55,101 nt of DNA, taken from NCBI GenBank assembly GCA_022561145.1, contig JADFRS010000001.1, forward strand, positions 40,322-95,422, read 5' to 3'. Below are positions 34,253-42,000 of this stretch, in pieces (the first letter of the stretch is position 1; each line of letters opens with the position of its first letter). The position numbers were made by a program, and so were the translations under genes. Source of the stretch: Gemmatimonadota bacterium (lineage in GTDB: Bacteria > Gemmatimonadota > Gemmatimonadetes > Longimicrobiales > Gaopeijiaceae). The notes under the pieces are model-generated. The model worked only from the letters and a program-made list of their open reading frames with translations. It was not told the origin of the DNA and ran no database searches.

Positions 34253-34280
34253 AATAGAAGGCCCCTTCGAGGAGCGTCAA
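34253..34280 (-). promoter_or_regulatory. Putative sigma70-type promoter for the gcvH-to-oppF run
   Basis: TTGACG (34280-34275) and TCTATT (34258-34253) are 16 bases apart on the minus strand. The start point would lie about 28 bases before gcvH, too short a leader for a glycine riboswitch. Confidence 0.45.
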
Positions 34281-34382
34281 CCCTGACCCGTGGCCTCTCC
34301 AGCTTTTCAGTCGGTGGCCCATCCCCTAAGTTTTTCTAGGCATGCTGCACACTGAAAGGAATCCTGCCGAGGATAAGAATAT

Positions 34383-35552
34383 ATGTCGTCCGTAGTTACC
34401 GATCAGAAGCCACTCGCCTTGAGCTCTCTCAGCGATGAAGAGAAGATGTTTCAGGAGGCTGTCCGCGACTTTGCCACCTCCGAGATCGCGCCGGTCGTAA
34501 ACGCGATGGACGAAGAGCAGGCGATGCGCCCCGAGCTCATCAGCCAGCTCTTCGAGCTCGGCTTGATGGGGATCGACGTCCCGGAGGAATACGGCGGAAC
34601 GGGCGCGGATTTCTTTACCGCCATCCTGGTCGTGGAGGAGCTTTCGAAGGTCGACCCTTCGGTGGCTGTGCTCGTGGATGTTCAGAACACGCTTGTCAAC
34701 AACGCCCTGACGCGCTGGGGTAATGACGAACAGAAGCAGCGCTATTTCCCGAGGCTCACGTCGGACCTGGTCGGAGCCTACGCGCTCTCCGAGGCTGGAA
34801 GTGGATCCGACGCTTTCGGGCTGGCGTGTCGCGCCAACCAGGACGGCGACGATTGGGTCCTCACTGGACAGAAGCTCTGGGTTACGAACGGGCACGAAGC
34901 TGGGATCTACATCGTGTTCGCAACGGTCGACCCCGAGGCCGGCTACAAGAGCATCACGGCCTTCCTGGTCGAGCGGGAATCCGAGGGCTTCACGGTCGGC
35001 AAGAAGGAGGACAAGCTCGGGATTCGGGCCTCGTCGACCACCGAACTGGTCCTGGACCACGTTCGCGTCCCGGCAGCCAACGTCCTCGGTGACGTGGGTA
35101 AAGGCTACAAGGTCGCGATCGAAACGCTCAATGAGGGTCGTATCGCGATCGGCGCCCAGATGGTGGGGCTGGCCCAGGGCGCTCTCAATCACACGCTGCG
35201 CTACGTTCAGGAGAGAGAGCAGTTCGGCCGCACCGTGGGCGAATTCCAGGGTGTACGGTTCCAACTCGCCGAGATGGCCACGGACATCGAAGCCGCGCGA
35301 CTGCTCGTCTACAATGCGGCCCGGCTCAAAGACTCCGGTGAGGACTTTCTTATACCATCCGCCATGGCGAAGCTTTTCGCATCGCGCATGGCTCAGCAAG
35401 TCTCGTCGCTGTGCGTCGATCTGCACGGCGGCTACGGGTTCACGCGCGAATATCCCGTGGAAAAGCTGTACCGAGACTCCAAGATAGGCACGATCTACGA
35501 AGGGACCACCAACATGCAGCTCCAGACCATCGCCAACGCACTGCTTCGCTGA
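34383..35552 (+). CDS. Acyl-CoA dehydrogenase
   Basis: The 389-residue FAD enzyme introduces the alpha,beta double bond in acyl-CoA during fatty-acid or branched-chain amino-acid oxidation. Family landmarks are ALSEAGSGSDAFGL, WVTNGHEAGIYIVFA, the REQFGRTVGEFQGVRFQLA helix, DLHGGYGFTREYPVEKLYRD and the catalytic Glu373 in TIYEGTTNMQ. The position of that Glu is that of short- and short/branched-chain members. GAGGATAAGA precedes ATG 34383. The stop overlaps the tatA start as TGATG. Specificity cannot be given from the sequence alone. Confidence 0.95.
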   Translation: MSSVVTDQKPLALSSLSDEEKMFQEAVRDFATSEIAPVVNAMDEEQAMRPELISQLFELGLMGIDVPEEYGGTGADFFTAILVVEELSKVDPSVAVLVDVQNTLVNNALTRWGNDEQKQRYFPRLTSDLVGAYALSEAGSGSDAFGLACRANQDGDDWVLTGQKLWVTNGHEAGIYIVFATVDPEAGYKSITAFLVERESEGFTVGKKEDKLGIRASSTTELVLDHVRVPAANVLGDVGKGYKVAIETLNEGRIAIGAQMVGLAQGALNHTLRYVQEREQFGRTVGEFQGVRFQLAEMATDIEAARLLVYNAARLKDSGEDFLIPSAMAKLFASRMAQQVSSLCVDLHGGYGFTREYPVEKLYRDSKIGTIYEGTTNMQLQTIANALLR

Positions 35553-35749
35553 TGTTCGGGCTAGGGGTTACCGAACTCGTCTTCATTCTCCTGATCCTGG
35601 TGTTCTTTTTCGGCGCCAAGAAGATTCCGCTCATCGCGCGGGGCCTCGGGGGGGCCATACGCAATTTCAAGGGCGAGTTGCGGGAGGAGACGCCCGAGAT
35701 TGAAAGCACGGACGACCCGAAGCTTCCTCCGGGAGATGGGGAACCCTGA
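35552..35749 (+). CDS. tatA: Sec-independent translocase protein TatA
   Basis: This 65-residue protein is the pore-forming subunit of the twin-arginine pathway. It has the short N-terminal membrane helix with FGLGVTELVFILLILVFFF, the hinge GAKKIP and the amphipathic helix LIARGLGGAIRNFKGELRE, then a short acidic tail. It is translated from the ATG in the TGATG stop-start junction with the acyl-CoA dehydrogenase; the longer frame at 35411 is a shadow. tatC is not in the window. The Tat pathway is needed here for ActB, whose leader carries KRRDFLK. Confidence 0.92.
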   Translation: MFGLGVTELVFILLILVFFFGAKKIPLIARGLGGAIRNFKGELREETPEIESTDDPKLPPGDGEP

Positions 35750-35766
35750 CGCACCCACTCGACAAC

Positions 35767-36540
35767 GTGGTCATCGTCCTCAACGAGCCACAGAACGTCG
35801 TCAACGTGGCCGGAGTGATTCGGGCGATGATGAACATGGGCCTGTCGAGGCTGCGCCTGGTCCGCCCCGCCGAGTTCGACGCCTACCGCATCGCGGGCAT
35901 CGCCCACCGCAGCGAGGATCTCGTGGAGGCCACAGAGATCTTCGACTCCTTGGAAGAAGCCGTCGCGGACGCCACGTTCGTGGCGGGCACTACGGCGAGA
36001 GCGCGAACGGCCCAACGGAACTACGTGCGCCCCCGCGAGCTTGCGCCACGCATCATCGAGCGGGCCCGTGAGGGGGAGGTCGCGGTGCTCTTCGGCCGGG
36101 AGGATCGCGGACTGGGAAACGAGGCACTCGACCTTTGCCATTCCGTGGCCATCGTCCCCACCGACCCCGGATTTTCGAGCCTGAACCTGGCCCAGGCCTG
36201 CCTGTTGACGTGTTATGAGATCTTCCTGGCCTCTCAGGACGAAGGGGAGCCCCTGCCGACCGGCCGCCGGGCGGAGGGAGCAGCCACACAAGCCGACCTC
36301 GAGGAGACCTACGCCGCGCTTGCGGCCGGACTGGAGAGCATCGAGTTCTTCAAGGGCAGCAGATCGCCAGAATCGATGATCCGTATCCTTCGTACACTCA
36401 TCTCCCGCGCCGAACCCGACCTGCATGAGGCACGGTTGGTCAGAGCCATCGGATTCAAGGTTCGAGACTACGTCGAACGGCTCAAGGAAGACAACGAGAG
36501 GCTCCGAAACCTACCCTCCGATGAGGACCGGGAAAGCTAA
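35767..36540 (+). CDS. trmJ: TrmJ/SpoU-family RNA methyltransferase
   Basis: This SPOUT-fold enzyme methylates RNA using S-adenosylmethionine. TrmJ family members modify the 2'-O of nucleotide 32 in tRNAs. The cofactor knot is LFGREDRGLGNEALDLCHS followed by PTDPGFSSLNLAQACLL, matching TrmJ closely. The N-terminal VIVLNEPQNVVNVAGVIRAMMNMGL also matches. GTG 35767 is the first standard start; the strong purine stretch GGGAGATGGGGAA lies further upstream, before a CTG, so a few additional residues are possible. The C-terminal 30 residues are charged and coiled-coil-like. Confidence 0.87.
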   Translation: MVIVLNEPQNVVNVAGVIRAMMNMGLSRLRLVRPAEFDAYRIAGIAHRSEDLVEATEIFDSLEEAVADATFVAGTTARARTAQRNYVRPRELAPRIIERAREGEVAVLFGREDRGLGNEALDLCHSVAIVPTDPGFSSLNLAQACLLTCYEIFLASQDEGEPLPTGRRAEGAATQADLEETYAALAAGLESIEFFKGSRSPESMIRILRTLISRAEPDLHEARLVRAIGFKVRDYVERLKEDNERLRNLPSDEDRES

Positions 36541-36569
36541 GACCAACGGTTCATATGGGGACTATCGTA

Positions 36570-36598
36570 TTGAACCAGCGTTCTCAAGCGCATATCTT
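36570..36598 (+). promoter_or_regulatory. Putative sigma70-type promoter for the GAF-GGDEF gene
   Basis: TTGAAC (36570-36575) and TATCTT (36593-36598) are 17 bases apart. They are followed by a leader that contains a hairpin at 36617-36633. Confidence 0.55.
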
Positions 36599-36616
36599 GG
36601 GGCCATACAGCCCCCT

Positions 36617-36633
36617 CCGGCTGCCTCAGCCGG
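36617..36633 (+). other. Leader hairpin before the GAF-GGDEF gene
   Basis: CCGGCTG and CAGCCGG form a 7-bp stem with a 3-base loop CCT, about 20 bases after the -10 element. It ends 21 bases before ATG 36655. There is no T-tract, so attenuation is not clear. Confidence 0.45.
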
Positions 36634-36654
36634 ATGACAGACAGGTGTGTCCCC

Positions 36655-38151
36655 ATGTCCACGACCGAGACGGGCGCTCCATCCAGCGTCGCTGAGCGAG
36701 ATCGTCTCTTGCTCGATATCGGGCGTACCCTCACGGGCACGCTCAGCCTGGATGAATTGTACCAGGCCGTCTATCAGGAAACCGTCAGAGTCGTCCATGC
36801 GGAGGGCTTTTACATCGCCCTTTACGACCAGGCGAAGGATCTGGCAACGGTGGTCTACTTCGCCGACAGGGGTGAAGAGACCCAGTGCGACATCACCTAT
36901 CGCGGCTCCGACAGCGAAGTGATCAGGGCCGGACGCGGTACCATCATCGAGGATCGACTCGACAGTCAGTCTCTGATGCTGCTCGGAGATGCCGAGTCGG
37001 ACGTCACGCGCTCAGCCATGTCCGCACCCCTTACGCTCAGGGGCCGGGTCACCGGTGTCATCAGCACCCAAAGCTACGAGCCTCGTTCCTATAAGGAGCA
37101 CGACCTCGAGCTTCTCCAAGGGATTGCGGATGTCGCGGCCATCGCGATCGAGAACGCCAGGCACGTCGACAACCTTACACGCCGCCGGGAGGAGGCCGAG
37201 CAGATCGAGGAGATCGGGCGCCTCCTGGTATCGTCGTTGGACTTCGACGAAGTGCTGGAGAAGCTCACCGAAGCGGTGCTTCAGCAATCGGGGGCAGACA
37301 CTGCGGCCATCTGGATGATCGAGGGCACCGTTGCTTCAGTTCGGGCGTCGGCGGGGGAGCATCCCCCTCCGCCTGGAATCCGGTGGGACATCAGGGGCCA
37401 CCTCTTCGACCGACTCGTGCGAGACCGGGAGCACACGACGCTCGACGATCTCGGAAACAGCGAACTGGTGCCGAAACACCTGCGCGAGACGCTCACCTGC
37501 GGCACGGCCCTAGGGATTCCGCTCCTCTTCGGTGACCGGGTGGGCGGCTTCCTGGCGGTGGGAACCAAGGAACCACGGCCATTCAACGACGACTGCATAA
37601 GGGTCTTGCGCAGAATCGCCAGCCAGGCGTCGGTGGCACTGGAAAACGCGGAGCTTCATGCGGGCGTGGAGGCGCTGTCCCTGACCGACCCCCTCACCGG
37701 GCTTCCGAACCGGCGTCATCTACAGATTCATATGGATCGGGAGGTGGCCGCGGCCCGAAGGGGACGTGAGTTGTGCCTGATCCTGTTCGACATCGACGAC
37801 TTCAAGCGCTACAACGACACGCTGGGACACGTAGTGGGGGATCAACTCCTAAGGGCCTTCGCCCGAGTCCTGGATGAGGAAAACCGCGCGATGAACCTGG
37901 TGGCACGTTACGGCGGGGACGAGTTCGTCACAGTGCTTTCGGAGAGCGACGTGGCCGGTGCCGAACACTACATCCAGCGAATCCACGACCGGATCGCACG
38001 AGACCGCATATTGGCGCCGCAGGGCGTCACGGTCAGCTCAGGGTTCGCCACCTTCAAGAGCGATCAGATGGTCGGCATGGAAGAGCTCATCCAGGCGGCC
38101 GATCGGAACATGTACGCCAACAAGGAAAAGGGCGGAGGGACCCGCCACTGA
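36655..38151 (+). CDS. Diguanylate cyclase with two GAF domains
   Basis: The 498-residue cytosolic enzyme joins two GTP to c-di-GMP. GAF-like sensor regions lie at about residues 20-170 (GFYIALYDQAKDLATVVYF) and 195-330 (TCGTALGIPLLFGDRVGGFLAVG). The GGDEF domain follows from about residue 340, with LTDPLTGLPNRRHL, ILFDIDDFKRYNDTLGH and an intact active site RYGGDEF (residues 420-424). The RxxD inhibitory site expected five residues before the active site is absent (RAMN), so product inhibition at that site is unlikely. ATG 36655 is preferred to 36634 because AGGTG lies upstream of it. It converges with actF. Confidence 0.93.
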   Translation: MSTTETGAPSSVAERDRLLLDIGRTLTGTLSLDELYQAVYQETVRVVHAEGFYIALYDQAKDLATVVYFADRGEETQCDITYRGSDSEVIRAGRGTIIEDRLDSQSLMLLGDAESDVTRSAMSAPLTLRGRVTGVISTQSYEPRSYKEHDLELLQGIADVAAIAIENARHVDNLTRRREEAEQIEEIGRLLVSSLDFDEVLEKLTEAVLQQSGADTAAIWMIEGTVASVRASAGEHPPPPGIRWDIRGHLFDRLVRDREHTTLDDLGNSELVPKHLRETLTCGTALGIPLLFGDRVGGFLAVGTKEPRPFNDDCIRVLRRIASQASVALENAELHAGVEALSLTDPLTGLPNRRHLQIHMDREVAAARRGRELCLILFDIDDFKRYNDTLGHVVGDQLLRAFARVLDEENRAMNLVARYGGDEFVTVLSESDVAGAEHYIQRIHDRIARDRILAPQGVTVSSGFATFKSDQMVGMEELIQAADRNMYANKEKGGGTRH

Positions 38152-38161
38152 TCGAGAGTCC

Positions 38162-39475
38162 CTAGCCTACACCGGCGCTCTGACCGACCAACTCGGCTTC
38201 CACCATCTCCGCATCCGGTCTCGGCTGCCAGATCTGTATCACCGGGAACGTCGCGTAGAACCAACGCAGCGACCCGATGAACAGACCCAAGAACATCAGT
38301 CCGATGAGAGGCCACCAAATCGTGACGGCCGGCCCGTCCTGGTACAGCGAGGGAGTAACCATCAGGTACTTCTCGAGCCACAGGCCGGCCAAGATCACGA
38401 AACCGAAGCCCCGTAACAGCGAAGGGGTCATCTTGGGCTTGCGGCCGATCAGCCCCGCGAACGGGATCACGAAGCACATGATGACCATGAGCAGGGACCA
38501 AGCCCCGAACGGTGGCTCGGACCGGCGGATGATCCAGGACTGTTCCCACGTCAGCTTGCCGTACCAGATGACCAGGTACTGGGCAAAGAACAGGTAGGCC
38601 CAGAAGACGCAGAATGCGAAGGTCAGCTTGCCGAGGTCGTGCAGTTGGCTTCGGCCCATCGCCTTGTCGAGATCGTTGTCCGATGCCTTCAGGAAGGTGA
38701 CCGCGATGGCAGTGGCCGTTATGCCGCTCCAGAAGGCGCCCATGAAGAACCAGGGCCCCATCATGGTCGAGTACCAGTGCGGCTCGAGCGACATGACCCA
38801 GTCGAACGCGATGATGCTCAATACTATGGCGTACACCATCACGAAGACCGGTGCCATGCGGGTCATGCGCCCGTAGCTCCGGTCCTCCTCCTCATCCTGG
38901 CCGAGCCAACCCTCACTCAGGCGCTCGTGCCAGCGAGCACGGCTCTCTCTGCCTTCTCGTTGAGCCCTATGAGCCTTGGCGTGGGCCATGTCCGGCCGGA
39001 GCGCGAGGTACGCAAAATACAGGCTCATGCCGAACAGCACGATCACACCGACCACGTTCCTGGTCACCAGGAACGGTCTGTTCAGATAGGCAGCCTTCTT
39101 CTGCAGGATGGGGTCGTGCGCCATCTCCGCGATCCACGGAAAGAACGACTCGCCGAGGCCCAGCATGGGCAGCATCAGAACAAAGGAAATAGGCAGGAAG
39201 GCGACGAAGGCCAGGCTGACGCGCCGCACCGACCAATTCCACTTCGCCTTCGTGATCCAGGTGGCTACGGTGAGTAGCATCGCCCCCATAGCGATAGCGG
39301 TGAAGAACAGCCAGTTGGACACGTAGGCCTGCCACGCGCGATCGGAGTCCTGCGTCAACGCGAGGATGAACGAGGCGAGGCCGACCACGACCATACCGAC
39401 CACGATGTTGTCCCAGGTCTTCGAGCGCTCCAAGTAGCGAATCGGAATCTCGGAGGGGATGTGCACATGCCACAC
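38162..39475 (-). CDS. actF: Alternative complex III, polytopic subunit ActF
   Basis: The 437-residue protein of about ten membrane spans resembles ActF/NrfD-type quinol-interacting subunits; segments include FFTAIAMGAMLLTVATWITKAKWN and FFMGAFWSGITATAIAVTFLK. In ACIII it flanks ActC and is thought to take part in menaquinol oxidation or energy coupling. GTG 39475 begins 2 bases after the actE stop. This is the last gene of the act run and converges with the diguanylate cyclase gene with a gap of about 10 bases. No actG or cox gene follows. Confidence 0.93.
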   Translation of the reverse strand: MWHVHIPSEIPIRYLERSKTWDNIVVGMVVVGLASFILALTQDSDRAWQAYVSNWLFFTAIAMGAMLLTVATWITKAKWNWSVRRVSLAFVAFLPISFVLMLPMLGLGESFFPWIAEMAHDPILQKKAAYLNRPFLVTRNVVGVIVLFGMSLYFAYLALRPDMAHAKAHRAQREGRESRARWHERLSEGWLGQDEEEDRSYGRMTRMAPVFVMVYAIVLSIIAFDWVMSLEPHWYSTMMGPWFFMGAFWSGITATAIAVTFLKASDNDLDKAMGRSQLHDLGKLTFAFCVFWAYLFFAQYLVIWYGKLTWEQSWIIRRSEPPFGAWSLLMVIMCFVIPFAGLIGRKPKMTPSLLRGFGFVILAGLWLEKYLMVTPSLYQDGPAVTIWWPLIGLMFLGLFIGSLRWFYATFPVIQIWQPRPDAEMVEAELVGQSAGVG

Positions 39476-39477
39476 GG

Positions 39478-40104
39478 CTACCTACCTCCCCCGGCCCCGG
39501 TCGGCCCGTTGCCGGCGCGCCGCTGTAGCTCTCGCACGTAGTTCACGATGTGCCACCGGTCGATGTGCGTGATCTGATGGGCATACGCGGGCATGATCGG
39601 GCCACCCACGCGGATCTTTCCGTATATGACTCCGTCCGGGAAACCCGCCGTGCGCGCGTTGGAGAGGTCGATGCCCAGGGCCCCCGGGTACTTGTCGGCG
39701 ATGTAGCCCTCGGTGCCCACGCCTCGATCGCCGTGACACACCGCACACATTCGTAGGTACATCTCTTGGCCACGGGCGAGTGACGCGGCATCGGCCGGTA
39801 CGGGATTCTCCAGGTTTCTCACTGAGGGTGCCGACGTGAGTACGTCGATCATCGTGAACGGCGCAGGCATGTCGCCCATCTCAGGCTGTCCGGTGTTGAT
39901 CCGGCCGGGGGTGGTCGTGAAATTGCCGGCCGCGAACGGTACGGAATTCTCAGGCGCCGGCAACGGATTCTCGTACGGGTCGAACGAACGCTGGTCGCGC
40001 ATGCTGCGGCCAGCGAGCGCCACCATGAGATCGTCCAGAGGTGAGCATCCACTCGCGAGTACTACCAGGCCGAGAACGGCAACGGCTCGCAGGCTACGAC
40101 GCAT
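39478..40104 (-). CDS. actE: Alternative complex III, mono-heme cytochrome c lipoprotein ActE
   Basis: The 208-residue protein begins with a lipoprotein leader ending in the lipobox LASGC (Cys20) and so is probably acylated and tethered to the periplasmic face. One heme site is present (CAVCH), with a later Met (PIMPAYAHQI) as likely sixth ligand. It passes electrons from the ActA hemes or the complex to the terminal acceptor. ATG 40104 overlaps actD by 11 bases. Gene order ActA-F and the single heme match the known ACIII. Confidence 0.94.
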   Translation of the reverse strand: MRRSLRAVAVLGLVVLASGCSPLDDLMVALAGRSMRDQRSFDPYENPLPAPENSVPFAAGNFTTTPGRINTGQPEMGDMPAPFTMIDVLTSAPSVRNLENPVPADAASLARGQEMYLRMCAVCHGDRGVGTEGYIADKYPGALGIDLSNARTAGFPDGVIYGKIRVGGPIMPAYAHQITHIDRWHIVNYVRELQRRAGNGPTGAGGGR

Positions 40105-40615
40105 GGGCCACCCCCTCCGGGTTCTCTCGAATCTCGGCCGGTTCCTGGCTCTCCAGGATTCGGCGAGCTTCGCCGATGCGCCCCTCAGGCGCCGTGACGT
40201 ACAGACCGAACCGTCCCGCGCTGAACTCGGGATCGTAGACGACCATGGGCTTCACGTAGGGTAGGCGGCTGTTGATGAACATGCCGATCAAGGTGGCCAA
40301 GACGCCGAACAGGATCGCCAGCTCGAACGCGATGATCACGTAAGCGGGCATGGACAGGATGGGCTTTCCGCCCGTGATGATCGGCCAGTCCAGAGACGTG
40401 AACGAGGCCAGGGCGAAGCCGGCCGCCGCGCCCGACATGCCACCCACCAGCGTGAACACGCGAACAGGACTCTGGTCGTAGCCGAGCGCCTCCTCGATGA
40501 GGTGGTCCGGATAGGGCGAAAATACCGTGATCGACGCAATCCCGGCCTTCCGCAGCTCCCCGATAGCATCGACGGTGGAATCCACATAGTCGAACGAAGC
40601 GAGCAGCCCGGTCAT
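40094..40615 (-). CDS. actD: Alternative complex III, membrane subunit ActD (DUF3341)
   Basis: The 173-residue protein has two central membrane helices (VGGMSGAAAGFALASF and YVIIAFELAILFGVLATLIGMFI) between soluble N- and C-terminal parts, as in ActD. The N-terminal region begins TGLLASFDYVDSTVDAIGELRKAG, and the tail FGLYVTAPEGRIGEARRILES is also typical. It connects the peripheral ActA/B/E part to the membrane subunits. It overlaps actC at its start (ATGA) and actE at its end. Confidence 0.94.
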   Translation of the reverse strand: MTGLLASFDYVDSTVDAIGELRKAGIASITVFSPYPDHLIEEALGYDQSPVRVFTLVGGMSGAAAGFALASFTSLDWPIITGGKPILSMPAYVIIAFELAILFGVLATLIGMFINSRLPYVKPMVVYDPEFSAGRFGLYVTAPEGRIGEARRILESQEPAEIRENPEGVAHAS

Positions 40616-42000
40616 GACTGACCCCCATCACCCGCTACGGCTTGAGCGGTCCGATCGCCCCTCATCGGCCTGATCAGGACCTCCTTGAGCTCGGCGATCG
40701 CCACCGGCGGAATGAGCCTGGTAAACAGCAGGAACCAGAACCCGAACCAGCAGAAGCTCCCGACCAGGATGCCCATCTCGGTAAGCGACGGTCGGTACAC
40801 GCCCCAGGCGAAGGGCTCGTATTCGTGTGACAGCGACGTGACCACGATCACGTAGCGCTCGAACCACATGCCGATGTTGATGAAGATCGAGATGACGAAC
40901 AGAGCGGGTACCGAACGGCGGATCCGCTTGAACCACAGCATGAGCGGCACGAAGCCGTTGCAGACCAGCATGATCCAGGCGGCCCACCAATAGTGGCCGA
41001 AGAGCCGGAACCAGAACGCCTGCCGCTCGGCAGGCTCACCGCTGTACCACGCCATGAAGAACTCGGACATGTAGGCGTACAGCACGATCATCGACGTGAG
41101 CAAGCAGAGCTTGGCCAACGCGTCGAAGTGCTTGGTAGTGAGGTACGCCTCGAGCCCGAACGCCTTCCGCATGGGCACGGCGAGCGTGATCACCATCGCG
41201 CAGCCCGAGAAGATCGCGCCCGCCACGAAGTACGGGGCGAAGATGGTGGCGTGCCAGCCGGGCACGATCGTTACAGCGAAGTCCCAGGAGACCACCGAGT
41301 GCACCGAGAGCACCAGCGGGGTCGCGAGCGCGGCCAGGAAGATGTAGGCCTTACTGAAGTGGTGCCACTCGCGGTCCGTCCCACGCCACCCCATGGAAAT
41401 AATCTTGTAGAACTTCTTCCTCAAGCCGGTCGCCTGGTCTCTGGCGGCCGCCAGGTCGGGAATCGTCCCCAGGTAAAAGAAGGTCGCCGACACGGTGAAG
41501 TAGGTGGTGACCGCAAAAACATCCCAGACCAGCGGCGAGCGGAAGTTGGGCCACAGAAACCGCGAGTTCGGATACGGGATCAGCCAGTAGGCGTGCCACA
41601 CCCGCCCCACGTGGATGAGCGGGAACAGCCCGGCGGTCATGACCGCGAACACCGTCATGGCCTCGGCCATGCGATAGATCGCCTGCCGCCACGGCGCCCT
41701 GAACAGGAACAGGATTGCGGAGATCAGCGTGCCGGAGTGCGCGATACCGACCCAGAACACGAAGCTCGTGATGTACACGCCCCAGCCCACTGGTCCGTTC
41801 AGGCCGCTGACCCCGATGCCCTTGACGACCTGATATCCCCAGGACGTGAAGAACAGCCCGACGCCCGCGGCCGCGATGCCGAAGAGAATCCACCACCCGA
41901 GGCCTGGCCGGCCGAGAGGTCTCAGGATGTCTCTGTTGACGTCGCCGAGGGATGGGACGTCCGGATGAGCCAGCGCGCCCCTGCTGCGGTCGGCCGCCAT
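40612..42000 (-). CDS. actC: Alternative complex III, quinol-oxidising membrane subunit ActC (NrfD/PsrC-like)
   Basis: The 462-residue polytopic protein of about ten spans is the likely menaquinol-binding subunit. The core GWGVYITSFVFWVGIAHSGTLISAILFLF and HVGRVWHAYWLIPYPNSR segments are characteristic of the NrfD/PsrC family in ACIII. ATG 42000 forms the TGATG junction with actB; the track's TTG at 42003 is one codon earlier. The downstream actD overlaps by 4 bases. It probably contributes charged residues for proton movement. Confidence 0.95.
   Translation of the reverse strand: MAADRSRGALAHPDVPSLGDVNRDILRPLGRPGLGWWILFGIAAAGVGLFFTSWGYQVVKGIGVSGLNGPVGWGVYITSFVFWVGIAHSGTLISAILFLFRAPWRQAIYRMAEAMTVFAVMTAGLFPLIHVGRVWHAYWLIPYPNSRFLWPNFRSPLVWDVFAVTTYFTVSATFFYLGTIPDLAAARDQATGLRKKFYKIISMGWRGTDREWHHFSKAYIFLAALATPLVLSVHSVVSWDFAVTIVPGWHATIFAPYFVAGAIFSGCAMVITLAVPMRKAFGLEAYLTTKHFDALAKLCLLTSMIVLYAYMSEFFMAWYSGEPAERQAFWFRLFGHYWWAAWIMLVCNGFVPLMLWFKRIRRSVPALFVISIFINIGMWFERYVIVVTSLSHEYEPFAWGVYRPSLTEMGILVGSFCWFGFWFLLFTRLIPPVAIAELKEVLIRPMRGDRTAQAVAGDGGQS

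Noticed and set aside
34220-34382. Possible glycine riboswitch before gcvH.
   Set aside because: The leader expected from the promoter-like pair is about 28 bases, too short for the two-aptamer glycine element, and no such conserved sequence is seen.
36617-36633. The hairpin as a rho-independent terminator.
   Set aside because: It has no T-tract and lies between a promoter-like pair and a start codon, so it is described only as a leader structure.
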